64,000 bases of DNA from Schizochytrium sp. TIO01. Taxonomy: Eukaryota > Sar > Bigyra > Thraustochytrida > Thraustochytriidae. The stretch spans positions 3,485,148-3,549,147 of the forward strand of contig SMSO01000014.1 of assembly GCA_004764695.1 (NCBI GenBank). Direction: 5' to 3'. The notes beneath the pieces were generated by a model, which was not told the origin of the DNA, searched no databases, and was given only the letters and a program-made list of their open reading frames with translations. Of the stretch, positions 31,852-44,573 are shown in pieces; position 1 is the stretch's first letter; each line of letters opens with the position of its first letter. The position numbers and the translations under genes are program-made.

Positions 31852-34381
31852 AACCTTTTTCTACCTTCAGATGACTTGTGAGACTTGAATTTGTGCAATG
31901 GCCACGTCCTAGCGAGATTACCATTACTGCAATACTTCTCTTTCTATGAAGTAGTTCTTTTACTTTTTTCGCCTATGCAAGACGCATAACAGGTCCATTC
32001 AAATGGCACAGTTGTAAGAGCACGATTTCGTACTCATTTTAATAGGTCTCGCACATCATCGCAATTTACTTCCCTCCCAACCTTTTTTTGTTTGATCTCA
32101 AGTATTGATTTTTATGTTTTGTTTTGTCTTTTTGTCTTCTCCTTTTTGCGAATATATGTGAATCTTCCAAATCATCATCCTACTAGAACCACTCCTTAAA
32201 TTTAGCTGCGTGACCAGACAATATAAAGAGTAAAGATGCACATGGAAACGATGTAGCTCCCGAACACAAAAAGGGAGAATGAATAAAGAAACTTAGTTTA
32301 TCAAATGAATCCAGTTTCTTAAGATCAACCTTACATAGATGTGGAATTTAATCATCTAGCTTGCGTTTTTGCATAATTTAGAAACAGAGCACTTGAAACT
32401 ACGACAACATACGCAATAATGCAAGACCTCTGCAATCTCTAATGTATAAAGCCTCAAACATGCCTTTTCGAAGAAAAGATCGCAAAGGTGCACACTTGGC
32501 TCACCATTTTGTAGAACCACAACGACCGTGGTTTCGAAAAGTGAATCAGGGGATCGTCAAAGAGCAACTCATCACCAGTACCAACAAAGACATTGAACGG
32601 CTTCTCCATTTTTTTATTTTTTTTTATTATTTTTTTCTATAACAAAGATTCGAGGAAGGAAAGGCTCATTTTTTGTCTTTTCGATCTCATAACGTTCTAT
32701 GCATGCGTACCTCACCACCTGAAATTGAAAGGTGCTTACAAGTCGTAGAGATCATTTCTGAATTTTGGCGAAATATATTAGACTTTAGAAAAGCAGTTCA
32801 GAAAGACTACATCTGTGATGCTGTGGCATACGTCACGTGGTTTACACAAAACTTGCTAAGGAAGTTTTTAATTTAAAAGAAAAGGAAAAAGGATATATTC
32901 ATCCACAGGGAACATTCAAAGAACCTTGGAAAGACTAGGGGCTCTCAATGATTCGACATTTTCCCCACTTCTTCTATGTAAATTCAATGTACCACCACAT
33001 GATATGGAGGTCAAAGTTTGCAGTTCTCTAACTTTCACACTCGACATCCTCGTTAAGTTCTACGACATTTACCGCAACAGCATTTTGACCCTCACGATAA
33101 TCATATACATGGGTAGAATCAAAAGGCACAAATACAGCTCCAGTTATATCACTGATCAAGAGAGGCAATCCAATTGGGTCGATTTAATAGATAGGGGGGG
33201 ATGGTACATCTTCATAATACAAGACTCATCCGCTTCTCAATATAAGCCATGTGACATCTGAAACACACTATCTTATGATTTCCACCCCAAAGAGCACTTG
33301 TAGTACGTAATAAAATGAGGTAATGGTGGGTTAGACTTTGAAGTCGTTTCATTATACTCACTACAATTTTCTCTATTGACAGCGTGAGTATGCAAGAGAT
33401 TATGACTAAACTCGTGGGCCAGCACACACATGGGATGAAGATTTTAATCTGCCGCACTTGCCGCAATATTCTGCAGTCGAGAACCAACAACATAGGCAAC
33501 CCCAGTATACCTCAACATACCCCAAATTACAATAAGAGGTAAATACAGCAAGCGAATGATATGTGGACTCGTTGACGCTATCTTTAGAGGAGTAAAAACT
33601 TTCTAATAAATGAGCATGCTATGGAAGCAACTTTCGCTCCAATCTAAATACCAATTATCACATTCATTATGGGCAAAGGATTTCAAAATGTATGTAGTCT
33701 CATTAGCGGATAAACGAACATCGAAAATGTTAACGGAACTTGAATAATAAAACGTTCTTAAATCGCAATACCATCATTTGAAGCCCGTATTTAGTAAAAC
33801 ACGATAACGTTACCTCCGCCTAACCGGATCTAATATTTGGCGTCAGTTCCAAACGAATCCTAGTTTCTACTATACAAACTCAAAGCATTTATCCTTGTTT
33901 TGTATGCCTTTAAAATTAAATTTAGATGATCAGGAAGAAAATAGTTGCTAAGTATGATTTGGGCAATAGAAACGCACGTAGTTCATGTTTAAACACAGAA
34001 TAAGGTTGTATCAGTAACAAATCTAGAGTTATAAAGAAATATGAAAGAAGCAATAAAATAACCCAGCGCGATCTGGATTCTTGGATTATATCCTCCAAAT
34101 TTTCCTCGGGCTTGGTGAATAATGCTAAGAATGATTTGTGAAGTTCCAATACAATTGACGCCAGAACTAAAAACACTATTACCAAGATTTAATGAAATCA
34201 TCAAAACACCCTAGACCGATTACAAGGTCGATCGAAAAAATACAATGATTCTGTGGAAAATAACGACCAGTTCCAGTTGCTTAAACGGCACTTTGGAAGC
34301 TAAATTAGAGTATGCTAAAGCTTTCCAACGCCAGTGATACAGCATAGAAGACTCGGACGCTGAAGATTTTTCACATAGAAA
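31852..34381. other. 2.5-kb region without a convincing gene
   Basis: Between the 3' ends of two convergent genes. The two hydrophobic minus-strand open frames at 33922-34204 start at TTG and overlap one another in different frames, so I do not call a gene. A T-rich run is at 32608-32640. Otherwise AT-rich with no recognisable element. Confidence 0.45.
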
Positions 34382-35488
34382 TCATTCAGAATCAGATGAA
34401 AGCCTGTCGCGATATAGATTTTCTTTCTCTACAACTTCATCAAATGTCGGGAGCTCCATTAAACGTGGATAAATATGAGTGACATCCTGGAATTGAGTTT
34501 GTACGGTGTCTCCAACAATAATGTACTTGGAACGGGTAATGATAGGATCTCCCTTAAATGTGCGGCCGAATGACTGCCAAATTAGCTCACCATCGCGCAT
34601 CAGTGTTGGAATAACATAGGCAACAACCATCCAGAACTGCAGTGGATGTAGGTAGTGAAACGGTGGACCGCCTGAAATCTGACCCTTCAAAATTGATTGT
34701 GCAGTACGATCAGATGAGGTATACATAAATGTGTTTAGACAAAACACATTACAACCCGTCGGCAAGTTGGGGATAAGCCCCGCATCTGGCAGTAAAAATG
34801 ATTTCTCAAAACGAGGATCTTGAATGTTAACTGGAAGGCCAATAACTCGCTTATCGAATATTTTCTCCGTATGCGACAAATTTGTAATACTCATCAGGCT
34901 CAAGAAGTGATGCGGGCGAAAGTATTTTGTCATCACAATAAGTCCTGAAGCTCGTAAGGTTTGTGGGTGCACATCATCAGTCAAAATACAGGTGACGTTA
35001 TCTATAGTGGGCTCATGATCACCATCATAATCGTCCCAAAACTCGTCTAGAGAAATACCCATACGCTCCATAGCCATGAATAATAGATGTGGAATGCGCG
35101 ACCAAGCTGAACGATTCGCTTGAACAGTTTCTTTGATAAGTTCCTCGCGTGTGGCACCAGTAATGTTAGACGAAATTGTTTCAAATTGGGGGCGTTTTCG
35201 CTTTGGCTCAATAGCACTCGCGTCTGAGGAGGACTGTTCCGATGATGTAGCAGATGGGCTATCAACTGGGCCAGGGTACAGCTGCTGCAAGGGGGTGGCG
35301 AAAGGCCGCGGCACAGGCTGAACTTGGTTACTTGATGATGAAGATGATGATGCTGATGAGGATGTTGATGAAAGTGGTCGTGGAGGCGTCACCCCAGGAG
35401 GGGTTGAGATTGATGGTAATTGTGCCGGTGCCGGTGCAACGTACATGGGGGCTGTACCACTACCTGAAATGTGTGAATAAGGGGGCAT
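34382..35488 (-). CDS. C-terminal part of a Ser/Gln-rich protein, function unknown
   Basis: 368 codons from an ATG at 35488, but the frame stays open back to 35746 with natural-looking composition (runs of Gln, Ser and Pro). I therefore read it as the last exon of the gene that begins at 37378, using 35704-34382 (440 residues plus stop). After a low-complexity Pro/Ser stretch and a basic KRKR patch comes a conserved-looking globular region (about 105-350): WSRIPHLLFMAMERMGISLD, a Cys- and His-containing middle, and FHYLHPLQFWMVVAYVIP. No transmembrane helix, enzyme motif or DNA-binding motif that I recognise. If it is instead a separate gene starting at 35488, only 88 bp would separate it from the next stop upstream. 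Confidence 0.65.
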   Translation of the reverse strand: MPPYSHISGSGTAPMYVAPAPAQLPSISTPPGVTPPRPLSSTSSSASSSSSSSNQVQPVPRPFATPLQQLYPGPVDSPSATSSEQSSSDASAIEPKRKRPQFETISSNITGATREELIKETVQANRSAWSRIPHLLFMAMERMGISLDEFWDDYDGDHEPTIDNVTCILTDDVHPQTLRASGLIVMTKYFRPHHFLSLMSITNLSHTEKIFDKRVIGLPVNIQDPRFEKSFLLPDAGLIPNLPTGCNVFCLNTFMYTSSDRTAQSILKGQISGGPPFHYLHPLQFWMVVAYVIPTLMRDGELIWQSFGRTFKGDPIITRSKYIIVGDTVQTQFQDVTHIYPRLMELPTFDEVVEKENLYRDRLSSDSE

Positions 35489-35576
35489 CGTCAGCCTAGA
35501 ATGATTTATGCTAGCAGGCCCAAAACCTAGATAACTTGGCCCACACGAAACTCGTGCTGCAGATGCACCTTCCGTG

Positions 35577-37378
35577 CTAGCCCTTTCTCCATCGTTTATC
35601 GCATTGCCTGCACGCTGGGATGTTTGGGATTGTTTGTTTTGTTGTTGATGGAATAAAGGAGTTTGACTCGGAAGATTGGGAAGTTGCGCCAGACCGTGTG
35701 GCTCCTGTACTTCCAGATTGAGAAGAAGATAAGGGGGGCGATGGGCCTAAAGACAGAGACGCAGTCTGTACATGCTCCTCAGGTTTGAAAGATTGTGAAT
35801 GTGGCGGCCGCAGCGGGTGCGAAGAACTACGTTGTGAGCTTCTCTTTAGTTTGCGTAAGTGGACTGGCAACGCCTGATCTTCGTGATAGCCATTTCCACG
35901 AAATCCTTGTTGACCAATATTGATAGGGTCACCTCTTGATGTTGTGCGGTCCACAAAACAAGGCCATACGACTTGTCTCCGAAGCTCAATCAGTACTGCA
36001 GCTTCAACTTCTTGCGTAAAAGGCTTCCGTCCATCAGTACCCGTACAGTGGGCAGTGATTGTCTTTCGAAATGATTCTTCAGGCTTTTTTAGAGGGCGCT
36101 GTCGCGTTAAAAGCCACCTGTCAAAACATCCTTTGCTGAGTATTCCTGATGCATCCACACGAGTCTCCTTAGTATCTGGATGTTGGTAAAATTTACAAAA
36201 GTCCATAAATACATCAAGCGAGCTATTCTCTCCACTTGGGTGATATGGAGTTTGGATTCGATCCCAACCCGAATTTTGTAAATCAGAACCATATGCATTT
36301 AAACCAAACGAATTATTGCTTTGGCTGGCTCTGCTATCGATGTTGTTTCTACCATTCATGGAACTCTCGGCGGAGTAATCACTAAAGTTTGGCCGATGCA
36401 ATGCGCCCTCTTCGGTGGTAGCCTGGCTGTCATGAAGTGGGTTTTGAGATGTGATCAGGTTGGGGTTGCTTGTGGAATACAACATGGGTGCATTTTGCAA
36501 TGAATTTCCTGCTGATACTGCAGATCCCAACTGTACATGTTGTATATTTGAAGATCGAAACCGTTGAGAGTCTTCATTCAGTATGTGTCTTCCAATAGGG
36601 TCCATCGTATTTGACCCTGGGTTTGATGATGTCCCCGCCGAATATGACGGATCTAAGTCAAAAACATTATCAAACTCCGCTAAATCACCCGAAGCGTAAC
36701 TTACATGACCTCCTGAGTTGAGCCTTGTGGAATTCATTGAAGTGCTTTGTGCACTTGATGTTGTCGATGAGAAAGAGGGCTCTTCACTGAGATTAAAAGA
36801 GTATCCTGAATTTCCATGGCATATTGCACGGGGAGCGTTACCTGAGGCTGGCATAAATGAGGGATACGACTGCTGTGAATTGCTATAACTAGTATATGGC
36901 GCTGACGTAGTTTGGGCGTATGAGACGGACTCAAACCCCTCGCGCATACGTGGTTGGGAGGGTGGCTCTTCACGAGTACTGTTTGCGTGTGTTCTACCTA
37001 CAGTAGACGATGCTCGAGGTTGGGAAACAGAGCTGTCATTTGACGAGCAGCTAACCCACGTTGGGATTGCCAAGGCCCACCTGGCAAACTTACACGAACC
37101 CCGGTACTACTTGGGGCTCGTGGCGCATGTATCTGTAAACTGTCTGTACCAGTTGATGATATTATTCCGACATTGTCGTCTAAGCTATTTTGGTTTGAGT
37201 GAAGTTCAAATTCACTTCTCCTTGGGCTCATATTGCTATTATTTCGCTGAATACTTTCTACTTGTGAGTCGCGCTGTTGCTCAATCCTTGTGGTGGAATA
37301 ATGTTGTTGTTGCTGATCTCCTTGATTTGCCCTGTTCAGCCTAGATGGGGCACCTGGCCCTAATGCTTGCCAGTCCAT
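35577..37378 (-). CDS. N-terminal part of a Ser/Asn/Gln-rich protein, function unknown
   Basis: Starts at ATG 37378 in one frame and continues from 36997 in another. The first frame ends in a TAG at 37000-36998; a candidate 83-nt intron (37080-36998) ends at exactly that TAG and restores phase. The second frame is rich in Ser, Asn, Gln and Tyr, and has one compact region around 290-390 of that frame: LDVFMDFCKFYQHPDTK, ILSKGCFDRWLLTRQRPLKK and EVEAAVLIELRRQVVWPCF. It then returns to low complexity. The final codons to the stop at 35577 are probably intronic or out of frame. Joined with the downstream part by a candidate 67-nt intron the product would be 948 residues. The low-complexity flanks suggest a nuclear or regulatory protein, which is weak inference; no family recognised. 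Confidence 0.6.
35705..35771 (-). other. Candidate 67-nt intron
   Basis: Minus strand: begins GTACAGACTG and ends GGAAGTACAG after a pyrimidine-rich stretch. Both ends are between codons, so it links the second frame to the third without a stop. The donor is weak. A one-base loss in the six-base C run at 35733-35738 would also switch between the same frames, so an indel cannot be excluded. Confidence 0.35.
36998..37080 (-). other. Candidate 83-nt intron
   Basis: Minus strand: donor CAG|GTGGGC, acceptor CTACTGTAG|GT. The upstream segment 37378-37081 leaves one base of a codon and the downstream segment from 36997 supplies two, giving a Gly codon. The in-frame stop of the first segment is removed with the intron. 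Confidence 0.45.
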
Positions 37379-37796
37379 CGAACGGTTCACTAGTTGTTCG
37401 TTCTGATAATAACGCGATACGTAGACGCCGGTGTCACAACACTTTGCTTGTCGAATTTGTCCACGTCACTGTATTTGCTAGCCTGCTTTTGTGTCTCTGA
37501 TTCTCTTCGAAATCGTGTGAGAGTATAGGATTGATTGATTTATCTACTGCTCACGTGCAAAATCAGCACACTGGACAACTAAACCTTCCCCGTTTTGCCG
37601 AGCCAAATAAGCGATGGAATGGTTAACTTTATCAAGTTTTTCCAAAGGGATTTTGCTCTTTGTGTAACGCTTGTACACTAAGTCTATCTCGACTACGTGC
37701 AACCTCTGTAAAGAAGGGGACCTTCCTTAACCGAAGCCACCGTGGGTCTCGCTTTTTCCTTCTAATTTGTATTATCTCTTTTCCTTTTACACAACG

Positions 37797-37800
<4 letters not shown>

Positions 37801-37837
<37 letters not shown>

Positions 37838-37838
37838 G
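37801..37838 (+). repeat. (GACA)n microsatellite
   Basis: About nine uninterrupted copies of a 4-bp unit (agac/gaca). Confidence 0.95.
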
Positions 37839-38798
37839 CAATAACTCGAGTAAGGAGATGAATGAATCAGTCACTTGGTGAGTGTATGGCAATTGAGGGA
37901 TATGCTGATATGCTGATAAGATGAATCGACAAAGTTTGATAGTTCGAAGTTTGGTGCGCGAACCTGTATACCTGACTTTTTTAACCTTCTCAAACGTATT
38001 ATTGTTTTGTTTACAGAAGAAAAATTAGAATCGAAAGAACGACTTGAAAAAAAAAAAAGGTACGAGAGAATGAGAGTGTGCGTAAAAGAGAGAGAAAACA
38101 ATAAACAAGGAGTACAACGAAACGAGACGAGCAGCTCTTCTGGTGACGTGAATGTACGCAGCCTTGCCTGCTTTCAGATTGAACTTCGAGCTTACTGTGC
38201 GTCTGAGCGTCTGTCTGGCTGCTGTGCACCTTCTGGGAGACCTAGTTATCTGTTTGGAAGTCTTTGGTGTTGTCTTTGTCTTTTCGTGTTTGACTTGGGC
38301 GTCTCCAAGATCCTGTTTACGGATGGCCAATGCCTCGACACCAGTAAGCCCTTCAACACTGATGGCCCCTACGAAGATACCTTCGAAGTAAGTCCGCAAG
38401 TCCTTTCGCTGCGCGAGCAGCGCTGTCTCCGTACGGTCTCGACTCGCAAGGTGCTCGTGCTGAGCCTTTCCGCGTCTCGTCTAATGCTACGCCTTGTATA
38501 TTTCCTCCAGGTCTCTAGAATTTCAAACTCCACTGAGACGGTCGGTGACTTTGCCCAAGAAGGGCGGCCCTGGCGCCGAGGCCAGACTGGCGAGAGCTTA
38601 TGCTCTCCCTGGATGCTCCTTGCCAGCCTCTGCCAGCCGCCCTGCCGCGTCTTCGCGCTGCTCTTTGCTCCACTACTTCTCGCTTTGGGCTTTCCTTCAA
38701 GTTGTTTTCTGTTTTCTTTGTCTGTTTTGATGTTTTTGTTTTGATACTATCGCTGTCTTTTTTCTTTTGCTTTGTCCTAATATTTCCCTTAATGCATA

Positions 38799-38876
38799 TT
38801 GCTATTGCGATTGCTATTGCGATTGCTATCGCGATTGCTATTGCGATTGCTATTGTGATTGCTGTTGCGATTATTT
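38799..38876 (+). repeat. 12-bp tandem repeat array
   Basis: About six copies of a 12-bp unit GCGATTGCTATT with point variants (TATCGC, GTTGCG, TTGTGA) in the array. One frame reads as alternating Ile-Ala, which explains the long apparent open frame here; I consider it a minisatellite and not coding. Confidence 0.85.
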
Positions 38877-41640
38877 TTGTTTTGCTGCGAGTACCTAGTT
38901 TTGCTACTTGCTATTCTTGGTTAGCGCTATGCTCGATTCCTCGTTCCCTTTTTGCCGTGCGAACTTGGCTTTCAAACTTGGTCTTCTTCTTTCGTTTCGT
39001 GCTTCTCTCACTTCGGCTGAGCTTTAAGATGATGCGCTTTTCTGCTTCTGAGACGCTCACTGTTCTTTCTTCCATCCAGCTCAAAGACACCAAAATTTAA
39101 ATTTATAGCCTGTTATAGTACTATCTATATAGGACTAAGTTGCAAAAGAACATTTTAAAAAAAAAAGAGGAAGGAAGGAAGGCAGGAAGAACCATTTGTT
39201 TAAAAAATAAAATAAAAATAACTGTTTTAAAGTTAAACAAAAAGTAAATTGAACACTAATAACTTTCATCTTTTTTCTTCATCTTCATCTTCTCGAAATG
39301 CTGTGCTGCGTGTCCTGAATTCTACTAAAAAGACGAAATTGATCTCAAGACCGAGACGCGAGAAATCGTGTGGGCATAGATGCCTGCTACATGCATGGAT
39401 AAAAGCTCATAAAAATCTAAATGTACCTACCCACGCCGAGACAACGCATTTGGCTGAATTGAATGTTGAATTGGCCTCTTTCGCCGCTATTCTTCTCAAT
39501 CAGTTCTATTATCATGAAGTTCCATATTTCTGACACACAATATTAGTATTATTATATCTGTTTTGGATAGGTTTTGAAGTTTGTGTGGTGGTAAGCATTG
39601 CTTCGTAGACATTGCTCGTAATGCTGCTTCTTTTCTTCAGGAAACTCTATCATAATACCTTTCAAATAGGGTAGTTTATATCTAAAACAGGTAATTTATA
39701 GTTAGGCCCACTTCAGTTCAATCTTGCTTCTGTGTGGTGAGGCTGCTTCGAGCTCTCTCCTCAACGAATGGAAGCACCTTCAATCCTCTCTTTACGCTTT
39801 TGTTCGCTTTCATACGGGCTCCCAATAGCAATTATTTTGGCTTGAGGTTTTCACCATAATTGCTGAAAGGTTTTAACTTATTGCCTCAGACCCGAGAGAT
39901 TGCCACCTACCACTATCTGCGAGCTCGATGAGTTTATTCCAAAGAATGGGTTGATTTGGCTGTCTGCTGCGTTCGATTTGCTTAGAAAAAGCAGCTTTAA
40001 TGGTTAAGAACGAAGTGGGCGATCGAGCGACCGAGTGAGTGAGTGGGGGAGCGGGGGAGTGGGGGAGTAGTTAGTTACCTGAATGAAATGGTTGAGTAAG
40101 TAAGCAAAAGAATGAGAGTCCCAATGCCGAAATACTTTAATTGTAAAAAAGCCTTCTCTTCCTTGATTCCCTTAAATAAAAGTTCCTTTCCTTCGGTCCC
40201 TTCTTTCCTCTCATGGCTAAAGTTATTTTGTTCTGTGGCTTCCAATGATATTTCCAATGTTGTCCATAGAAAATTTCAATTTGTTTTTAATGTAATTATT
40301 AATTTAAAAGAATATAATTTAGTCAATAAGTAAGTAAGTGGGTAAGCAAATAAATAAATAAAATAAAATTAAAGAATGTTTTCTTCTGTGGTTTGCGCTG
40401 TTGATTCCTTGGCTTTGTTAATCAATGATACCTTGAGAGAACCCCTTGCTATCTTTCTTTCCTGCCCTAATTTAAAGAAAACCGCATCCCCCCCACAGAC
40501 CCTCCACGTCCAGGTTACCTGTCTAGAAAGCCTCAATGCTTCTATTCTAGATTCCCAATCTCATTATCCTTCTCATTCTTGATATCTCCGCTTTACCTTA
40601 TCTTGATACTTCTTGTCTTCACTTTCAAATGACTAAAAAAAAGAGTTATTATTTTAAAATTAAAAAAACTAGATGACATACATAAAAGCGGTGGTGAGCA
40701 GCGAGCAAAACCACGTATAGCTTCGGTGCAATTCTTTCTCATGAATCAATCAATGCTTTCATTATAACGGAGGTTCTCCGCGACAGGGTATATATGGTGG
40801 ATAGCCTTCATGTCCATGCCTCTTGTATTTTGTTTTTTCATCTTGCTGGTACCTACTCATTTTTCGTTTTACAAGAAAACTTATGTGGGTGAGAGGCTCA
40901 AACAGATTATAAGTGCCTTTGCAATTATATCTTCGCCTCCGCTGCTAGTTGCAGAGGTCTATTATCGATCATGATGAATCAACTCAGTGTTGTGTGTAGA
41001 ATATCTAGTCTCTAATTCAAAACGACTTTTTGTTTATGTCTTATGGTGGCCAGAACAATTTTTATAATAAAGTTATTACTATTAAAGGCAATTAAAAGGG
41101 AACAACTTTAGATGAGAAACACTCCAACCCTTGCAAATGAAGTCTAGTTGATCGACAGCGACAGAACCAACAATTGCAGAACCACACGTCCGTCACCCAC
41201 TCGCTGGTGTGGACGGTTAGTTTGTTGATTGCTTAGTGCCAGCTGTATAGCTCAGCAGAGTCGAGGCATCGCCCTCGAGTTCGTCATTAGTAAGCAACGC
41301 CTATTCCGCTGACGAGACTGCATCATCGCTGAGTTATGCGAGCCAATGTTGACGAGCCGTGAGGTTTACAAAATATTCCGTTCCCTCTAAAGGTAATGAA
41401 ACCTCTCATGTTTCCTCCCTTTATTCCTTTTTATCTTATGTTTTAAAGTTAATGTTACTATGCTACTATTCTACATAGTAAAAATAATCATATTAAAAAC
41501 AAAATGCGGAGAAATAGGATTAACAGTTTAAAATGTTAGCAGAACAAGGTTTCCTGAATTCTATTTTCCCAGACCCCTCCTGTGCTGACCTTTATACTGT
41601 TAAGAAAGCCGAAGTTTTCGCAAGAGCCGTGTTCGATGTT

Positions 41641-41662
41641 CTAGCTAGCTAGCTAGCTAGCT
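41641..41662 (+). repeat. (CTAG)n run
   Basis: Five and a half copies of CTAG. The unit is its own reverse complement, so the run can fold back on itself. Confidence 0.9.
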
Positions 41663-44523
41663 CTCATGGCTCCCTCTTTGTTGATATTATGGCAAGACTT
41701 GCAGAGGTCGGCGTGACCAACCTCCGACGTGGCGCTTGCCAATCTAGCTAGAAACAAAGCACCCAGAACTTTTGGAATTTACGGTACCACCTAGTGGTTC
41801 CATTAAGGCCTCTTGGTAGGTAGTAGGAGGAGGTCTTTTGCTATTTGTACTACAATGTGTCATTCGTTCTAAATTTCCTGACTAAAGAAGATTAGATACT
41901 ACGTACCTACCTGTACGAAATATTATTATTTCTTATAAGAAAGAGTTTTGGGCAAAATGCACTTTAATTGTTATTTCTGTTACTAGGTAGTATCCTAAGC
42001 TTCCTTTTTCAACTCTTTTTAATTTCTATTTCCACAACAGTCTTTAAAATATCATGAAAAACGCATTTCTTACAGGGAGGAGTTTGCCAATAATAATAAG
42101 AATAAGAATAATAATACAGATAAACAAGAACACGTGTCTCAATCTGGGTGAACCAGACTGACCTCGCCCAGCCAACATGAATTTAGGTTGGTGTGAAAAT
42201 GATGATAGCTTTAGAATCCAATTCAACTCCGACGCAAGCAAGAGAAAGCTTTCATGAAGTGTCCATTTTCACGACTGCGCTGATTCGTGTTTTCTTTAAA
42301 GTTGGTGCGACTGATATTGCTGATATTGCCTCAGGCTACCACAAAATTTGACTTTTATTCCGCGAAGTCGAATATTTCGAGACCAAGTGGTTCGAATAAT
42401 CATTCATCACAAACCGAGCTCTAAATGACTATTCTTCAGAGAAGAAACACATCATGAGGTTTCTGTAGGCTTCATCGGCTCCAACGGTGCCCACGCAGCC
42501 GACGAAAGTAATGACATGATCAAATAACGAAGACTCTTTAAGCATTTTTCTCAAATTGGCAGCTGACTACTTTGTGCAAGCTTGATAAATATCCTCGGAT
42601 CCGTCTCGCGAGAAATATGGTCGGCAGATGTTGCAGAAAGTCGCCACTCCTGGAGAGTGGAATCGAGCTTCGAGACGTTTGGGGAAATAGAGACTTTGAG
42701 CTCCGAAGCCTACGGATTATGAACTGCCCTATGTTGGACATAACTTGATATATCCTTGTAAGCTCTAAATTCAGTTTTTTTTGTTTCTTCTGTGAGCGTT
42801 ACTCAAAAGTTAGCTCTAAACTTGAAATAGCGCAAGTACGTGGTAAATCTCTGATGAAACCTAAACTCTAAGAATACTTAGGGTACAATCTGATTACCAC
42901 AGGGAGACGAATCATCGCCTCAGGAATGATCGTAGTCACGAATAATTTATACATTTCGAAGAAGCCTCCCTTTGCGCCACAGTCTTGATGCCTACTAAGT
43001 AAGGCACTTCGTCAACAGACCAACGACGGTCATGAAACACATTATCACATAGGATGAGGCTTGAGTTTCATATACATCTTTAAATGCTATAAATGCAAAA
43101 AAAACTAAGAGCTATAAGTCCGAAAGCCGTGTTGATCTTTATGCAGTTAAGACCGGTTCTTACGAGATGTAAATGCTTGTGCAGTCCTGCGTCACAGAAA
43201 ACCTTTAGGTCAGCATCGTTGTAAGGATACTAGTTGAACCCGCTTCACGAGTTTGGTTCTCTGTTTAGTATGCTACCTCTGATTTTTTTTTCTTCTTTGG
43301 AGAGTACAAACAAGTTTTATTCTTTACCTTGTTGACCAGATAATCATGTTCTCTCTAAATCGTGAGTTTTATGGTACGCCCACTCTCCGACCTGGGCACC
43401 ATGCTATTTGGGTGTCCGAGTCACTTCTTTGGGAGTTCGTTCGATCTGCCATTTTAATCAGGATACTGAGAATCGCATGTCTATTATTTTATCAATGGTG
43501 CTCGAGTCCCTCTTTGAACAAATTAATTTGGTGACATGAAAGTCATTCATACTCATATCGCGTAGCATTATCGTATTTAGTCTGTTCTTATTTGTTTTTG
43601 CTACTAAAAGTTTCCTTTGTTGATTATTGTTTAGATAATAGATAACAAACGCAAATTAAAATTTTAAATTTTAAAAAGGACAAATAGGAGTGATATTGAG
43701 AAATAAAATATTAAACTTGAAGGTCAAAGAACGTGAAAGCATCAAATTCTAAAATTTAGCAATTGGCTTCAAACTGAGCATAGCAATCAATAATATATTG
43801 AGAGATAGAGGGACAGATGAGTTTGAACGTATTGAAACAAAGGCATTAGTTTTACTTTCCGTTTTCTTGGCACATACTCTGAACCTGAACTGCTGATAAG
43901 ATCCTTACTGTGATCTGTCCTTTGCTGTCTATTTCGCTCATTTTCGATCAGCCTGCACTGCAGTAGGTTTGTCCTATTATGAAGAAACTTGAATCACCAG
44001 TGACCAACTTGATGAAAGAAAGCAGAACACTGAAAAGGACCTCAAACTAACTATGAATTCAACAAGAAGCTCGCACTGATCCCGCGAGGGCCATGCCGAC
44101 CCCCCCTCGGTGCGGCTTTTCCCTTTCGCGTTCCTCTGTGGACACCGAGGAATCGCGTCCGAGCCTTGATGGAAACAGCCAAACTAGAAACTCAGGCTCC
44201 AACAAAGAACTCGGAGAACGTTTTGATTGAGCAAGTCGACAAGAACTCGAATTGAAACCCGGCCAATCGAAACGAAGTCTTTAAAAGTTGTCATAAAATT
44301 GATGGTGGTTTTTAAGCCCATCTAATAAATTAAACAAAAAAAAAAACATGAATCACACAGAGCCATCAAACTCGACGGGTTGGCTGAAGAAAGCCTTTCT
44401 GCTGCTGCTGTCAAGTTGTCGGAACTGCACTTAAGAACTTGCAACAGATCGCGCTTGCGACAGACAGACCTCCAGCAGCGACCTTGTTTGTTTCCCGTCA
44501 GAGAACTTGATCATCTCGACCCC

Positions 44524-44573
44524 CAAGCAAGCAAGCAAGCAAGCAAGCCTTCAAGCAAGCAAGCAAGCAAGCC
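44524..44573 (+). repeat. (AAGC)n microsatellite, interrupted
   Basis: Two blocks of AAGC/CAAG units separated by the short interruption CTTCAAGC. Confidence 0.9.

Larger units (their letters stand above)
37379..44300. other. Gene-poor region, part 1
   Basis: No convincing gene. The longest open frame (38007-38744) begins at TTG, overlaps frames of similar character on the other strand and has no recognisable domain. Contains a GACA microsatellite, a 12-bp repeat array and a GCTA run listed separately, plus GAGT-type repeats near 40030-40068. Composition shifts repeatedly between AT-rich and mixed. A 5' promoter for the 37378 gene should lie at its left edge. Confidence 0.45.

Noticed and set aside
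33922-34204. Two hydrophobic minus-strand frames that look like membrane proteins
   Set aside because: Both start without ATG and overlap in different frames; AT-rich DNA readily encodes hydrophobic runs.
38007-38744. 245-codon open frame on the plus strand
   Set aside because: Begins at TTG, overlaps long frames on the minus strand, includes hydrophobic low-complexity sequence and has no recognisable domain.
38600-39100. 166-codon frame with alternating Ile-Ala
   Set aside because: Its most striking part is simply the translation of the 12-bp minisatellite at 38799-38876.
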